Shown here: positions 1-6,191 of the stretch, one piece after another
Position numbering within the stretch: position 1 is the stretch's first letter
Layout of the letters: each line of letters opens with the position of its first letter
NCBI GenBank assembly: GCA_019314105.1
Contig: JAFCZY010000124.1
Location: 1 to 6,191, forward strand
Length of the DNA: 6,191 bases
Direction of reading: 5' to 3'
Source: Deltaproteobacteria bacterium
Lineage (GTDB): Bacteria; Desulfobacterota; Desulfobacteria; Desulfobacterales; Desulfobacteraceae
The notes under the pieces: generated by a model
What the model saw: the letters and a program-made list of their open reading frames with translations, nothing else
Told to the model about the DNA's origin: nothing
The model's database searches: none
Program-made: the position numbers and the translations under genes

Positions 1-62
1 GCCATCTCGAATATGGAAAGGATTTCTTGACTTTGATTTTGAAAAATGTTTTTCTTTTTCAT
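1..62 (-). CDS. 5' end of an unidentified protein, cut by the window edge
   Basis: Reading the minus strand, an ATG at 62-60 opens 20 codons with no stop before the window ends. The visible residues are MKKKNIFQNQSQEILSIFEM. A near-perfect Shine-Dalgarno sequence (AGGAGGA, complement of 71-77) sits 8 bases upstream of the ATG, which is the main reason to believe this is a real start. The N-terminus is lysine-rich and then glutamine/serine-rich, with no signal peptide or membrane segment visible. I cannot assign a function from 20 residues. The ILxIFExA pattern loosely reminds me of the N-termini of some IS110-family transposases, but that is recollection and not a demonstrated match. The gene is divergent from the downstream peptidase and separated from it by 456 bases, so it belongs to a different transcription unit. 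Confidence 0.6.
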   Translation of the reverse strand, partial: MKKKNIFQNQSQEILSIFEM

Positions 63-65
63 GGT

Positions 66-77
66 GGAGTTCCTCCT
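66..77 (-). promoter_or_regulatory. Strong Shine-Dalgarno site within a small dyad
   Basis: On the minus strand the sequence reads AGGAGGAACTCC just before the ATG at 62. The SD core is strong, and its GGAG (76-73) can pair with the CTCC (69-66) that follows after a GAA loop. This 4-bp hairpin could partly mask the ribosome binding site. Whether it forms in vivo is inference, since the stem is short and the loop tight. Confidence 0.45.
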
Positions 78-88
78 CATTTTTTCAA

Positions 89-163
89 CTGCTTTTTGCA
101 GATTGATCTTATAACATATCACCGATTTAATTCGGATGGTTCGTATTGAGGGGGAGCTTCTCC
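89..163 (-). other. Cluster of short dyads in the leader of the minus-strand gene
   Basis: Three short inverted repeats lie upstream of the minus-strand gene: CTGC/GCAG around five T (89-101), CCGA/TCGG around six bases (122-135), and GGAG/CTCC around CTT (153-163). Each stem is only 4 bp, so individually they are weak. Their even spacing ahead of a strongly ribosome-bound gene suggests a structured 5' leader. Read on the plus strand, the 153-163 dyad is followed by TTTTATAATAAAA and looks a little like a terminator, but no plus-strand gene ends before it in this window. Confidence 0.25.
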
Positions 164-227
164 TTTTATAATAAAAAATTATTCTGTGCTCATTTAAAAA
201 TATACTGGGAAAATGAAACTGTTATGC

Positions 228-301
228 AAAAATAATTGAGCCATGAATTTGTGTGAGATTGTTTGAAATACTCTCACAAAATCACGCCATCAATTATTTT
301 T
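228..301. repeat. 74-base imperfect palindrome able to form a long hairpin
   Basis: The outer arms are a perfect 12-bp inverted repeat: AAAAATAATTGA at 228-239 and TCAATTATTTTT at 290-301. Inside, TGTGAGA (252-258) pairs with TCTCACA (272-278) around a 13-base loop. The connecting arms (240-251 and 279-289) also pair partly (G240-C288, C242-G286, TG 244-245 with CA 283-284, ATTT 247-250 with AAAT 279-282) with single-base bulges and mismatches. In total about 27 pairs are possible. The fold works on either strand, and no protein frame crosses it to explain the symmetry. It could be a palindromic mobile unit (REP or MITE type), a structured RNA, the tip of an insertion sequence, or a terminator between the divergent genes. 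Confidence 0.6.
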
Positions 302-447
302 AAAGGTACCAATATATATAACTTGTGTTTTATGCTTGCATGTTTTTTACAACCGAGGAATAATCCGGTTTTATATCTCAATTTTGATCAGCTTTGATAA
401 AAATCCACAGTTTCCAGTGCAGGTTTGCTTGCCTTGCAGCGAACGGA

Positions 448-476
448 TTGCCTGAACGAGTCTATGTAATTAATAT
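448..476 (+). promoter_or_regulatory. Candidate sigma-70-type promoter for the M23 peptidase gene
   Basis: TTGCCT (448-453) could serve as a -35 element and TAATAT (471-476) as a -10 element, separated by 17 bases, with transcription expected near 483. Each hexamer matches the consensus at four of six positions. An overlapping TATTAT at 474-479 is a better -10 but lies 20 bases from the same -35. This would give a 5' leader of about 35 bases before the ATG at 519. The assignment is by eye only. Confidence 0.35.
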
Positions 477-518
477 TATACTTGACATAAAAAAGATATC
501 TAACTAAAAAAGGGTGTA

Positions 519-1445
519 ATGAAAAAAAGAATTGAAATATGGTTTCATTCCGGTGCCGCTTCTGATATCAAGGGATTTTCTATCCGCAAAACGACATTAG
601 GGTTTATACTTCTCACTGTTATTACTGCGATTGGCGGAGCATCCTTCATTGGATACGATTATTTTCGGCTTAAAAGAATATCATTTAATAATACTGTTTT
701 AAATCAAACCCTCATTAAACAAAATGATGAAATCAAAAATCAGAGAAGCCAGATTCAAAGTTTTGCCGGCGAACTTGAAATTTTAAAAAACCAGGTTGAT
801 ACGCTTTCAAAATTTGAAGATAAAGTAAGACTGATTGCAGACATCAAACAAACCAGTGATTCAAGCGGTTTGATCGGAATCGGCGGCATCCCCAGTGAGG
901 AACTTGACCCGGATATTCCATTAGAACAAAAACATAACAACCTGATACGTGAAATGCATCAACAGGTGAGCCAGACAAATCTTGCCGCCCAGAAACAAAC
1001 GCTGGATTTTGAACATCTGATTAAACTGCTTGAAGAAAAAAGGAACTTTCTGGCTTCCACTCCTTCCATAAAACCGATTGACGGATGGATTTCTTCAAGA
1101 TTCGGATATCGGAAATCCCCTTTTACCGGAAAAAAAGAATTTCATTCAGGTCTGGATATCTCAAATAAAAGTGGAACAAAGATTGTTGCAACGGCCAATG
1201 GCAGGGTCTCTTATGCTGCCAGGAAAATGTACATTGGCAACATGGTAATGATTGATCACGGTCATGGACGGGTTACCAAATACGGGCATATGAAAAAGCT
1301 GCTGGTCAAACCGGGTCAAAAAGTTAAACGGGGTGATGTTATTGGCTTAGTCGGCAACACAGGGAAAAGTACAGGCCCTCATGTTCATTATGAAGTCAGG
1401 ATTAACGGCACGCCTGTGAATCCTTTAAAATACATTCTAAATTAA
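519..1445 (+). CDS. Membrane-anchored M23 family zinc metallopeptidase
   Basis: This 308-residue protein is a predicted peptidoglycan endopeptidase that cleaves peptide cross-links in the periplasm. Residues 1-26 are basic and polar, and residues 27-47 form one hydrophobic segment, probably a signal anchor. Residues about 55-105 are rich in Gln, Asn, Leu and charged residues and look like a coiled coil. A Gly/Ser-rich linker follows near 113-125, and a second helical stretch spans about 136-178. The C-terminal LytM/M23 domain starts near residue 186. All expected active-site residues are present: H209 and D213 in HSGLD, H257 in YGHM, and H288 and H290 in HVH. It is therefore likely to be an active enzyme and not a degenerate activator. 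The ATG at 519 is preceded by AAGGGTG with a short spacer, and an in-frame TAA at 501-503 rules out a longer start. Its exact role (division, shape or remodelling) cannot be told from sequence. Confidence 0.9.
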   Translation: MKKRIEIWFHSGAASDIKGFSIRKTTLGFILLTVITAIGGASFIGYDYFRLKRISFNNTVLNQTLIKQNDEIKNQRSQIQSFAGELEILKNQVDTLSKFEDKVRLIADIKQTSDSSGLIGIGGIPSEELDPDIPLEQKHNNLIREMHQQVSQTNLAAQKQTLDFEHLIKLLEEKRNFLASTPSIKPIDGWISSRFGYRKSPFTGKKEFHSGLDISNKSGTKIVATANGRVSYAARKMYIGNMVMIDHGHGRVTKYGHMKKLLVKPGQKVKRGDVIGLVGNTGKSTGPHVHYEVRINGTPVNPLKYILN

Positions 1446-1533
1446 TCTTTATGATTTTTATGTATGCCCGTCTCTCTCCACCTTTTCATTTTTTTCCAAA
1501 TAAAAAAAAATAATTTGAATTTTTTGTTTTAAT

Positions 1534-1567
1534 TTTCCGAATTAATGCTTATATGTCTTATCGGAAA
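1534..1567. promoter_or_regulatory. 7-bp inverted repeat upstream of secA
   Basis: TTTCCGA (1534-1540) and TCGGAAA (1561-1567) are exact inverted copies 20 bases apart in the otherwise AT-dominated spacer between the peptidase gene and secA. The spacer between the arms contains TTATAT (1549-1554), a possible -10 hexamer, so the arms could flank a promoter as an operator. Alternatively, the arms plus the following T-rich run (1571-1582) could act as a weak terminator for the peptidase transcript. The large loop and short stem make the terminator reading less convincing. Confidence 0.3.
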
Positions 1568-1597
1568 CAATTTTATTTTTTTATAGATTTAAAAATT

Positions 1598-1603
1598 AGG
1601 TGA
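1598..1603 (+). promoter_or_regulatory. secA ribosome binding site
   Basis: AGGTGA lies 7 bases before the ATG at 1611 and fixes this start. It also gives the usual SecA N-terminus, a short amphipathic stretch ([12 protein letters not shown]) directly followed by the conserved N-terminal helix. Confidence 0.7.
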
Positions 1604-1610
1604 ACTATAC

Positions 1611-4133
1611 ATGGTCTTCAAATTTTTTACAAAACTCTTTGGATCTAATAATGACAGAATTTTAAAAACACTCCAGCCGATTGTTGATGAAATCAATCTT
1701 CTTGAACCTCAAATGCAGGCGTTGTCGGATGAACAGATACCTCAAAAAACAATTGAATTAAAAGGAAGAATTAAAAACGGTGAGACTCTGGATGATATTT
1801 TACCATCAGCCTTTGCTCTGGTAAGAGAAGCTTCTGTCCGAACGCTTGGTCTACGCCATTTTGATGTTCAGCTCATTGGCGGCATCGCTCTCCACCGGGG
1901 ATGGATTGCTGAAATGAAAACCGGTGAAGGAAAAACATTAATGTCCACCCTTCCCGCCTATCTTAATGCCCTGTCAGGAAAAGGGGTTCATATTATTACG
2001 GTTAATGATTACCTGGCCAAACGTGATGCGGAATGGATGGCCCAGGTTTATAATTTCTTAGGATTAAGCGTTGGTGCCATTATCCATGATATTGATGACC
2101 AGGAAAGAAAAAAAGCCTATAGTTCCGATATCACCTATGGTACGAATAATGAATTCGGGTTTGATTATCTAAGGGACAATATGAAATTTGACACAGAATC
2201 CCTTGCCCAGAAAGATTTAAATTTTGCCATTGTGGATGAGGTTGACAGTATTCTTATTGATGAGGCCAGAACACCGTTAATCATTTCAGGACCGGCTGAA
2301 AAATCCACACATTTTTATACCCAGGTCAATACCATTATCCCGGCCTTTAAAAAAGAGACGGACTATACCCTTGATGAAGAATCAAAAAGCGTTTCTTTAA
2401 CAGAAGACGGAATTGCCAAAGGTGAAAACCTGCTTAAAGTTGATAACCTCTATGATCCGGCAAATATCGAAATCCTCCATCATGTAAATCAGGCCCTGAA
2501 AGCTCATACGCTTTTTAAACGGGATACAGATTATATTGTTAAAAATAATCAGGTCATCATTGTTGATGAATTCACCGGACGATTAATGACCGGTCGCCGG
2601 TATAGTGAAGGCCTTCACCAGGCCCTTGAAGCAAAAGAAAATGTTAAAATCGAAAATGAAAACCAGACCCTCGCATCCATTACATTCCAGAACTATTTCA
2701 GGATGTATAACAAATTATCCGGTATGACCGGTACGGCCGAAACTGAAGCACCTGAATTTAAAAATATATATGATCTTGATGTCCTGGTGATCCCGACCCA
2801 TATGAAAATGATCCGTAAAGATTTCCCGGATCTGATCTACAAAACAAAAAAAGAAAAATATGACGCCGCCATAAAAGAAATAATACGGCTACATAAAAAA
2901 GGCCAACCTGTTCTTGTGGGAACAATTTCCATTGATGTTTCCGAGGATATGAGCAAAAAACTTAAGAAAAGGGGCATCCGCCATACAGTTTTAAATGCAA
3001 AGCACCATAAAGCAGAAGCTGAAATTGTCGCCAATGCCGGACAAAAAGGTGCCGTTACCATTTCCACCAACATGGCCGGACGCGGTACGGATATCGTTCT
3101 TGGAGAAGGGGTAAAAGAGCTTGGCGGGCTTCATATTCTGGGTACATCCCGTCATGAATCCAGGCGAATCGATAACCAGCTTCGAGGCCGTTCCGGCAGA
3201 CAGGGGGACGAGGGATCTTCAAGATTCTATCTCTCTTTGGAGGATGACCTCTTAAGAATCTTTGGCGGGGATCGAATCCATGCAGTAATGAACAAACTGG
3301 GGATTGAAGAAGGCGAACATATTGAACATCCGTTTATCAGCAAGGCCATAGAAAATGCCCAGTCAAAAGTTGAAGGCCATAACTTTGAAATCAGAAAGCA
3401 TTTGCTTGAATATGATGATGTAATGAATCAGCAAAGAGAAGTCATCTATCAACAAAGACGTAAAGCATTGCTTGAAAAAAACTTAAAGCCGGTTATCATA
3501 GAGATGATTGAAGACAAAGCCTATGATATTATTGATGAATTTGCCATGGAAAAAACCCCTGTCAAACAATGGAATTTACAGGGCCTTGAAAAAAGAATCA
3601 AACAACTCTTTAACTTTAGTCCTGATCTTGAAACTGCTGCAAATGAAAATCACAGCCCAGAACAGCTGTCAGAAACTCTTTTTAAAAATTTAAAAGAAAT
3701 TTATCAACAAAAAGAAGCCTCTATCGGAACGGACATCACAAGGGAAATCGAAAGACATATCATTCTTCAAACCGTTGATACCCGGTGGAAAGAACATCTG
3801 TTATCCATGGACCATTTAAAAGAGGGGATCGGGCTGCGCGGATATGCACAGCAGGATCCTTTACGGATTTATAAACAAGAAGGCTTTGACATGTTCCATG
3901 ATTTGATGGAACGAATAAAAGAAGAAATAGTGGGTATTCTATTCAAGATCCAGGTATCAACCTCTTCCCAGGTGGATGAGATGAAAAGAGAAGAACAAGA
4001 CAGTCTTACTTTTTCCCATTCAGATGGATCCAGCATAAAGCAACCCGTGAAACGATCTCATAAAAAAATAAAACGAAATGATCCCTGCCCCTGCGGAAGC
4101 GGTAAAAAATATAAAAAATGCTGCATGACTTAG
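1611..4133 (+). CDS. secA: Preprotein translocase ATPase subunit SecA
   Basis: SecA is the motor that binds preproteins at the inner membrane and pushes them through SecYEG by ATP hydrolysis. The 840-residue length is normal for the family. Domains in order are: the first nucleotide-binding fold with Walker A GEGKT (105-109), the [14 protein letters not shown] signature (177-190) and Walker B DEVD (209-212); the preprotein cross-linking domain from about 227 to 370; GMTGTA (371-376); the second ATPase fold with NMAGRGTDI (487-495) and the [16 protein letters not shown] segment (518-533) carrying the arginine-finger region; the helical scaffold and wing domains, including [11 protein letters not shown] (740-750). 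The C-terminus is a lysine-rich linker ending in a SEC-C zinc motif with C826, C828, C837 and C838 (CPCG, eight residues, CC). That tail normally binds zinc, SecB and phospholipid. No key residue is missing. clpS begins 12 bases after the stop, suggesting co-transcription. Confidence 0.98.
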   Translation: MVFKFFTKLFGSNNDRILKTLQPIVDEINLLEPQMQALSDEQIPQKTIELKGRIKNGETLDDILPSAFALVREASVRTLGLRHFDVQLIGGIALHRGWIAEMKTGEGKTLMSTLPAYLNALSGKGVHIITVNDYLAKRDAEWMAQVYNFLGLSVGAIIHDIDDQERKKAYSSDITYGTNNEFGFDYLRDNMKFDTESLAQKDLNFAIVDEVDSILIDEARTPLIISGPAEKSTHFYTQVNTIIPAFKKETDYTLDEESKSVSLTEDGIAKGENLLKVDNLYDPANIEILHHVNQALKAHTLFKRDTDYIVKNNQVIIVDEFTGRLMTGRRYSEGLHQALEAKENVKIENENQTLASITFQNYFRMYNKLSGMTGTAETEAPEFKNIYDLDVLVIPTHMKMIRKDFPDLIYKTKKEKYDAAIKEIIRLHKKGQPVLVGTISIDVSEDMSKKLKKRGIRHTVLNAKHHKAEAEIVANAGQKGAVTISTNMAGRGTDIVLGEGVKELGGLHILGTSRHESRRIDNQLRGRSGRQGDEGSSRFYLSLEDDLLRIFGGDRIHAVMNKLGIEEGEHIEHPFISKAIENAQSKVEGHNFEIRKHLLEYDDVMNQQREVIYQQRRKALLEKNLKPVIIEMIEDKAYDIIDEFAMEKTPVKQWNLQGLEKRIKQLFNFSPDLETAANENHSPEQLSETLFKNLKEIYQQKEASIGTDITREIERHIILQTVDTRWKEHLLSMDHLKEGIGLRGYAQQDPLRIYKQEGFDMFHDLMERIKEEIVGILFKIQVSTSSQVDEMKREEQDSLTFSHSDGSSIKQPVKRSHKKIKRNDPCPCGSGKKYKKCCMT

Positions 4134-4145
4134 GGAATACAGATA

Positions 4146-4454
4146 ATGGCATCCACTGATTCCAAAACAAAAAATGAGATTTCATCCGGATCAAAAAACG
4201 ATTGGCCTCCCATGTATAAAGTCCTCCTGCATAATGACGATTATACTACCATGGAGTTTGTTGTACAAATTCTTGTAACCGTTTTTGGAAAATCACTTGA
4301 AAAAGCGACGCAAATGATGCTTAATATACATAATAAGGGAAAAGAAACATGCGGTATCTACCCAAGGCAGATCGCAGAGACAAAAATTGAAACAGTACAC
4401 AACTTGGCAAGCAATAAAAATTTTCCTTTAAAAAGCACAATGGAGAAGGAGTAA
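4146..4454 (+). CDS. clpS: ClpS, N-degron adaptor for the ClpAP protease
   Basis: ClpS recognises proteins with destabilising N-terminal residues (Leu, Phe, Tyr, Trp) and hands them to ClpA for degradation by ClpP. The 102-residue protein has the usual short flexible N-terminal extension (about 1-20), which enters the ClpA channel, followed by the conserved core starting at PPMYKVLLHNDDYT. By alignment from memory with the E. coli protein, the binding-pocket residues are present: N30, D31, D32, T34, M36, M58 and H62. The GKETCG and AETK segments (65-70, 77-80) are also typical. The methionine gatekeeper M36 suggests a stringent pocket of the ordinary type. The start is supported by AGGGA overlapping the secA stop codon, and the gene is sandwiched 12 bases after secA and 3 bases before clpA. 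Confidence 0.96.
   Translation: MASTDSKTKNEISSGSKNDWPPMYKVLLHNDDYTTMEFVVQILVTVFGKSLEKATQMMLNIHNKGKETCGIYPRQIAETKIETVHNLASNKNFPLKSTMEKE
4446..4451 (+). promoter_or_regulatory. clpA ribosome binding site inside the end of clpS
   Basis: AAGGAG lies in the last codons of clpS, 6 bases before the clpA ATG at 4458. It shows that the clpA start is well served for translation and that the reading frame broken at codon 45 is indeed the one intended to be translated from here. The 3-base gap after the clpS stop favours translational coupling. Confidence 0.75.
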
Positions 4455-4457
4455 ATT

Positions 4458-6191
4458 ATGATTAGCAAAGAACTTAGTACAACCCTCGGTTTTGCCGTAC
4501 GAGAGGCAAAAAAAAGAAGGCATGAGTATGTATGTGTTGAACACGTTCTTTATGCAATCCTTAACCATGAAACAGGTGCTCAGACCATTTAAAAATGTGG
4601 GGGCAACCCGGAACAGATAAAAGAAGAGCTTGAAAGATTCTTTGATGAAAAATTAACCAGGATTGGTACAAAAGAAGAATATGTGTTGCAACAGACTATC
4701 GGATTCCAGCGGATGATACAGCGAGCCATCAACCATGCCAGATCTGCTGAGAAGGATGAAGTCAATTTAGGAGATATTCTTGCATCCATTTTCCAGGAAA
4801 AAGATTCCCATGCGGCTTTTTACCTTGAATCAGAAGGAATTACCCGTCTTGACGTATTAAAATATATTTCACATACCGCTGAACCGATAAAAACCGCCCG
4901 TCCACCGGTGGATCCGTCCCGAAAAATATTTAAACCTGCGGATAGGAAAACGAAACAAGTAGAGAAGAAAGATCCTTTAGAAAATTTTACAACAAACCTG
5001 CTGAAAAAGGCAGCGGACAAAAAAATTGATCCACTCATCGGAAGAGTTGATGAGATGGACAGGCTCATGCAGATTCTTTGCCGTAGAAGAAAAAACAACC
5101 CGATTCTGGTGGGAGATCCCGGAGTGGGAAAAACAGCTATCGCCGAAGGGCTTGCCATACAGATAAATGATAAATTAGTACCGGATCTTTTAGAAAATTG
5201 TGAGCTATTCTCCCTTGATATGGGAGCTCTCCTGGCTGGGACAAAATATCGAGGAGACTTTGAACAACGCCTCAAAGATGTTATCAATGCCCTTGAAGCC
5301 AAAGAAAATGCATTGCTGATTATCGATGAAATCCATACAGTCGTCGGCGCGGGGGCAACCACCAGCGGTTCTATGGATGCGTCTAATATTTTAAAACCCG
5401 CGCTTTCTTCCGGGGATATTAAATGTGTCGGCACTACGACCTATGAAGAATATAAAAACCATTTTGAAAAAGACCGCGCTTTCTCAAGAAGATTTGAGAA
5501 AATTGAAATCTCAGAGCCTTCCGTTGAAGAAACCACTCAAATTCTGAATGGACTTAAGCCCTACTATGAAGAGCATCACGGGCTGACATACTCGGCTGAA
5601 ACGATAGAGGCTGCAGCCTATCTTTCTGATAAATATATCAATGACCGACTCCTGCCGGATAAAGCCATTGATGTGATTGATGAAACAGGTGCCTATCTGC
5701 GGCTGAAGGGAAAAGGGAAACGAAAAACCGTAAGCCCCAAAGATATCGAAAGAATTGTTGCTAAGATTGCCAAAGTCCCTGTCACAAGTGTTACATCGAC
5801 AGATAAAGCCAACCTGGAATCCCTGCCTAAAAGGCTTTTTAAGGTTATTTTTGGACAGGATAATGCCATTGAGACCATGACTACTTCCATTAAAAGATCA
5901 AGAGCCGGTCTTGCCTCACCGGATCGCCCCATTGGATCTTTCCTTTTCATGGGACCCACCGGCGTCGGCAAAACGGAGGTAGCCAAACAGCTTGCCCATC
6001 ATATGGGAATAGAATTTTTGAGATTTGATATGAGTGAATACATGGAAAAGCATGCGGTTTCCAGGCTCATCGGGGCTCCTCCCGGATATATAGGTTTTGA
6101 GCAGGGCGGCATTCTAACGGACAGTATCAGGAAGCATCCTCACTCGGTTCTGTTGCTGGACGAAATTGAAAAAGCTCATATGGATCTGTTT
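4458..6191 (+). pseudogene. clpA: clpA, ClpAP unfoldase subunit: internal stop at codon 45, 3' end outside window
   Basis: ClpA is the AAA+ ring ATPase that unfolds substrates and threads them into ClpP. The frame from 4458 covers 578 codons and is still open at the edge, against roughly 750-760 for the family. It contains one stop, TAA at codon 45 (4590-4592), inside the N-terminal substrate/ClpS-binding domain (about 1-150). The sequence resumes in the same frame with recognisable N-domain residues, so a substitution and not a frameshift is indicated. Both ATPase modules then look intact. D1 has Walker A GDPGVGKT (219-226), pore loop KYRG (263-266) and Walker B DE (290-291). D2 has Walker A GPTGVGKT (499-506), pore loop GYIG (543-546) and Walker B DE (568-569). 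The ClpP-docking loop lies beyond the window. Without recoding, the main start yields only a 44-residue peptide. An N-terminally shortened ClpA from an internal start is possible. Gene identity is near certain; whether it is truly inactive is not. Confidence 0.85.
4590..4592 (+). other. In-frame TAA stop within clpA
   Basis: The codons around the site read ACC ATT TAA AAA TGT GGG. In my alignment from memory with E. coli ClpA, the stop falls at a leucine position in the N-domain (ALEAC region), so TTA changed to TAA by one base would explain it. The flanking residues (HETGAQTI before, [17 protein letters not shown] after) continue the N-domain helices without a gap. Confidence 0.9.

Larger units (their letters stand above)
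78..518. other. Intergenic region between divergent genes, no protein gene seen
   Basis: This stretch of about 440 bases separates the left-edge minus-strand gene from the M23 peptidase gene. No open frame with a credible ribosome binding site is present on either strand, and I see no tRNA-like fold. It holds the leader dyads at 89-163, the long hairpin at 228-301, an AT-only stretch around 311-321 and a candidate promoter near 448-476. Base composition changes from strongly AT-rich (about 165-400) to more mixed (about 410-460) just ahead of the promoter. Confidence 0.6.

Noticed and set aside
351..372. AACCG/CGGTT dyad followed by TTAT as a rho-independent terminator
   Set aside because: The stem is only 5 bp with a 10-base loop and the T run is short; no gene ends just before it.
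332..397. Short plus-strand open frame of 21 codons
   Set aside because: No ribosome binding site, no coding character, and far from other genes.
482..506. Perfect TTGACA at 482-487 as a -35 box for the peptidase gene
   Set aside because: With normal 17-base spacing the -10 would fall at 505-510, in the A-run next to the ribosome binding site, with no recognisable hexamer. TAACTA at 501-506 is too close.
2837..3073. 78-codon minus-strand open frame opposite secA
   Set aside because: Antisense shadow of the highly conserved SecA second ATPase fold.
4590..4592. Stop codon read as selenocysteine or pyrrolysine
   Set aside because: Those use TGA and TAG; this is TAA. The position aligns with an ordinary leucine and not with a catalytic cysteine or lysine.
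4593..4600. Frameshift or slippage at the A5/G5 runs as the cause of the clpA break
   Set aside because: The N-domain sequence before and after the stop is in the same frame, so a single indel cannot explain it. Two compensating indels are possible but less simple than one substitution.
4820..5434. 204-codon open frame on the minus strand opposite clpA
   Set aside because: It lies wholly antisense to the conserved D1 region of clpA, is rich in Ser/Phe/Leu as expected from reverse-reading a coding frame, and resembles no protein I know.
5693..5986. 97-codon minus-strand open frame opposite clpA
   Set aside because: Antisense shadow of the clpA D1-D2 junction, with no ribosome binding site or family features seen.
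1..6191. CRISPR array, tRNA or rRNA genes
   Set aside because: No regularly spaced direct repeats and no tRNA or rRNA signature sequences were seen on either strand.

Overview
The window is an AT-rich bacterial chromosomal segment. It carries one gene start running off the left edge on the minus strand, a 456-base intergenic region, and four co-directional plus-strand genes: a membrane-anchored M23 metallopeptidase, secA, clpS and the 5' part of clpA. The protein styles (SecA with a C-terminal SEC-C zinc motif, a ClpS/ClpA pair, an M23 peptidase with an N-terminal anchor and coiled coil) indicate a Gram-negative proteobacterial-type organism. A sulfate-reducer-like lineage (Desulfobacterota, Desulfobacterales) is my best guess from overall protein flavour, but it is an inference and no marker here proves it.

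Layout. Bases 1-62 (minus) hold the first 20 codons of an unidentified protein behind a very strong Shine-Dalgarno sequence. Bases 63-518 have no credible plus-strand gene. They contain several small dyads on the leader side of the minus gene, a strong 74-base imperfect hairpin (228-301) and a plausible sigma-70-type promoter (about 448-476) for the peptidase. Bases 519-1445 encode the M23 peptidase. Bases 1446-1610 are a very AT-rich spacer with a 7-bp inverted repeat and a good secA ribosome binding site. Bases 1611-4133 encode a complete SecA. clpS (4146-4454) follows after 12 bases and clpA (4458 onward) after 3 more, so secA-clpS-clpA looks like one transcription unit.

Functionally, SecA drives export of unfolded preproteins through SecYEG. 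ClpS delivers N-degron substrates to the ClpA unfoldase, which feeds the ClpP protease (not in the window). The M23 enzyme would cut peptidoglycan peptides on the outer face of the inner membrane.

The most notable observation is that the clpA frame has an in-frame TAA at codon 45 (4590-4592). The other 577 visible codons are open and carry every expected AAA+ motif up to the window edge. This is either a very recent nonsense mutation, a sequence error, or an allele making N-domain-less ClpA by internal restart. It matters because the damaged N-domain is the docking site for the adjacent, apparently intact ClpS. A second, less certain point is that the left-edge gene and its structured leader could be the end of a mobile element.
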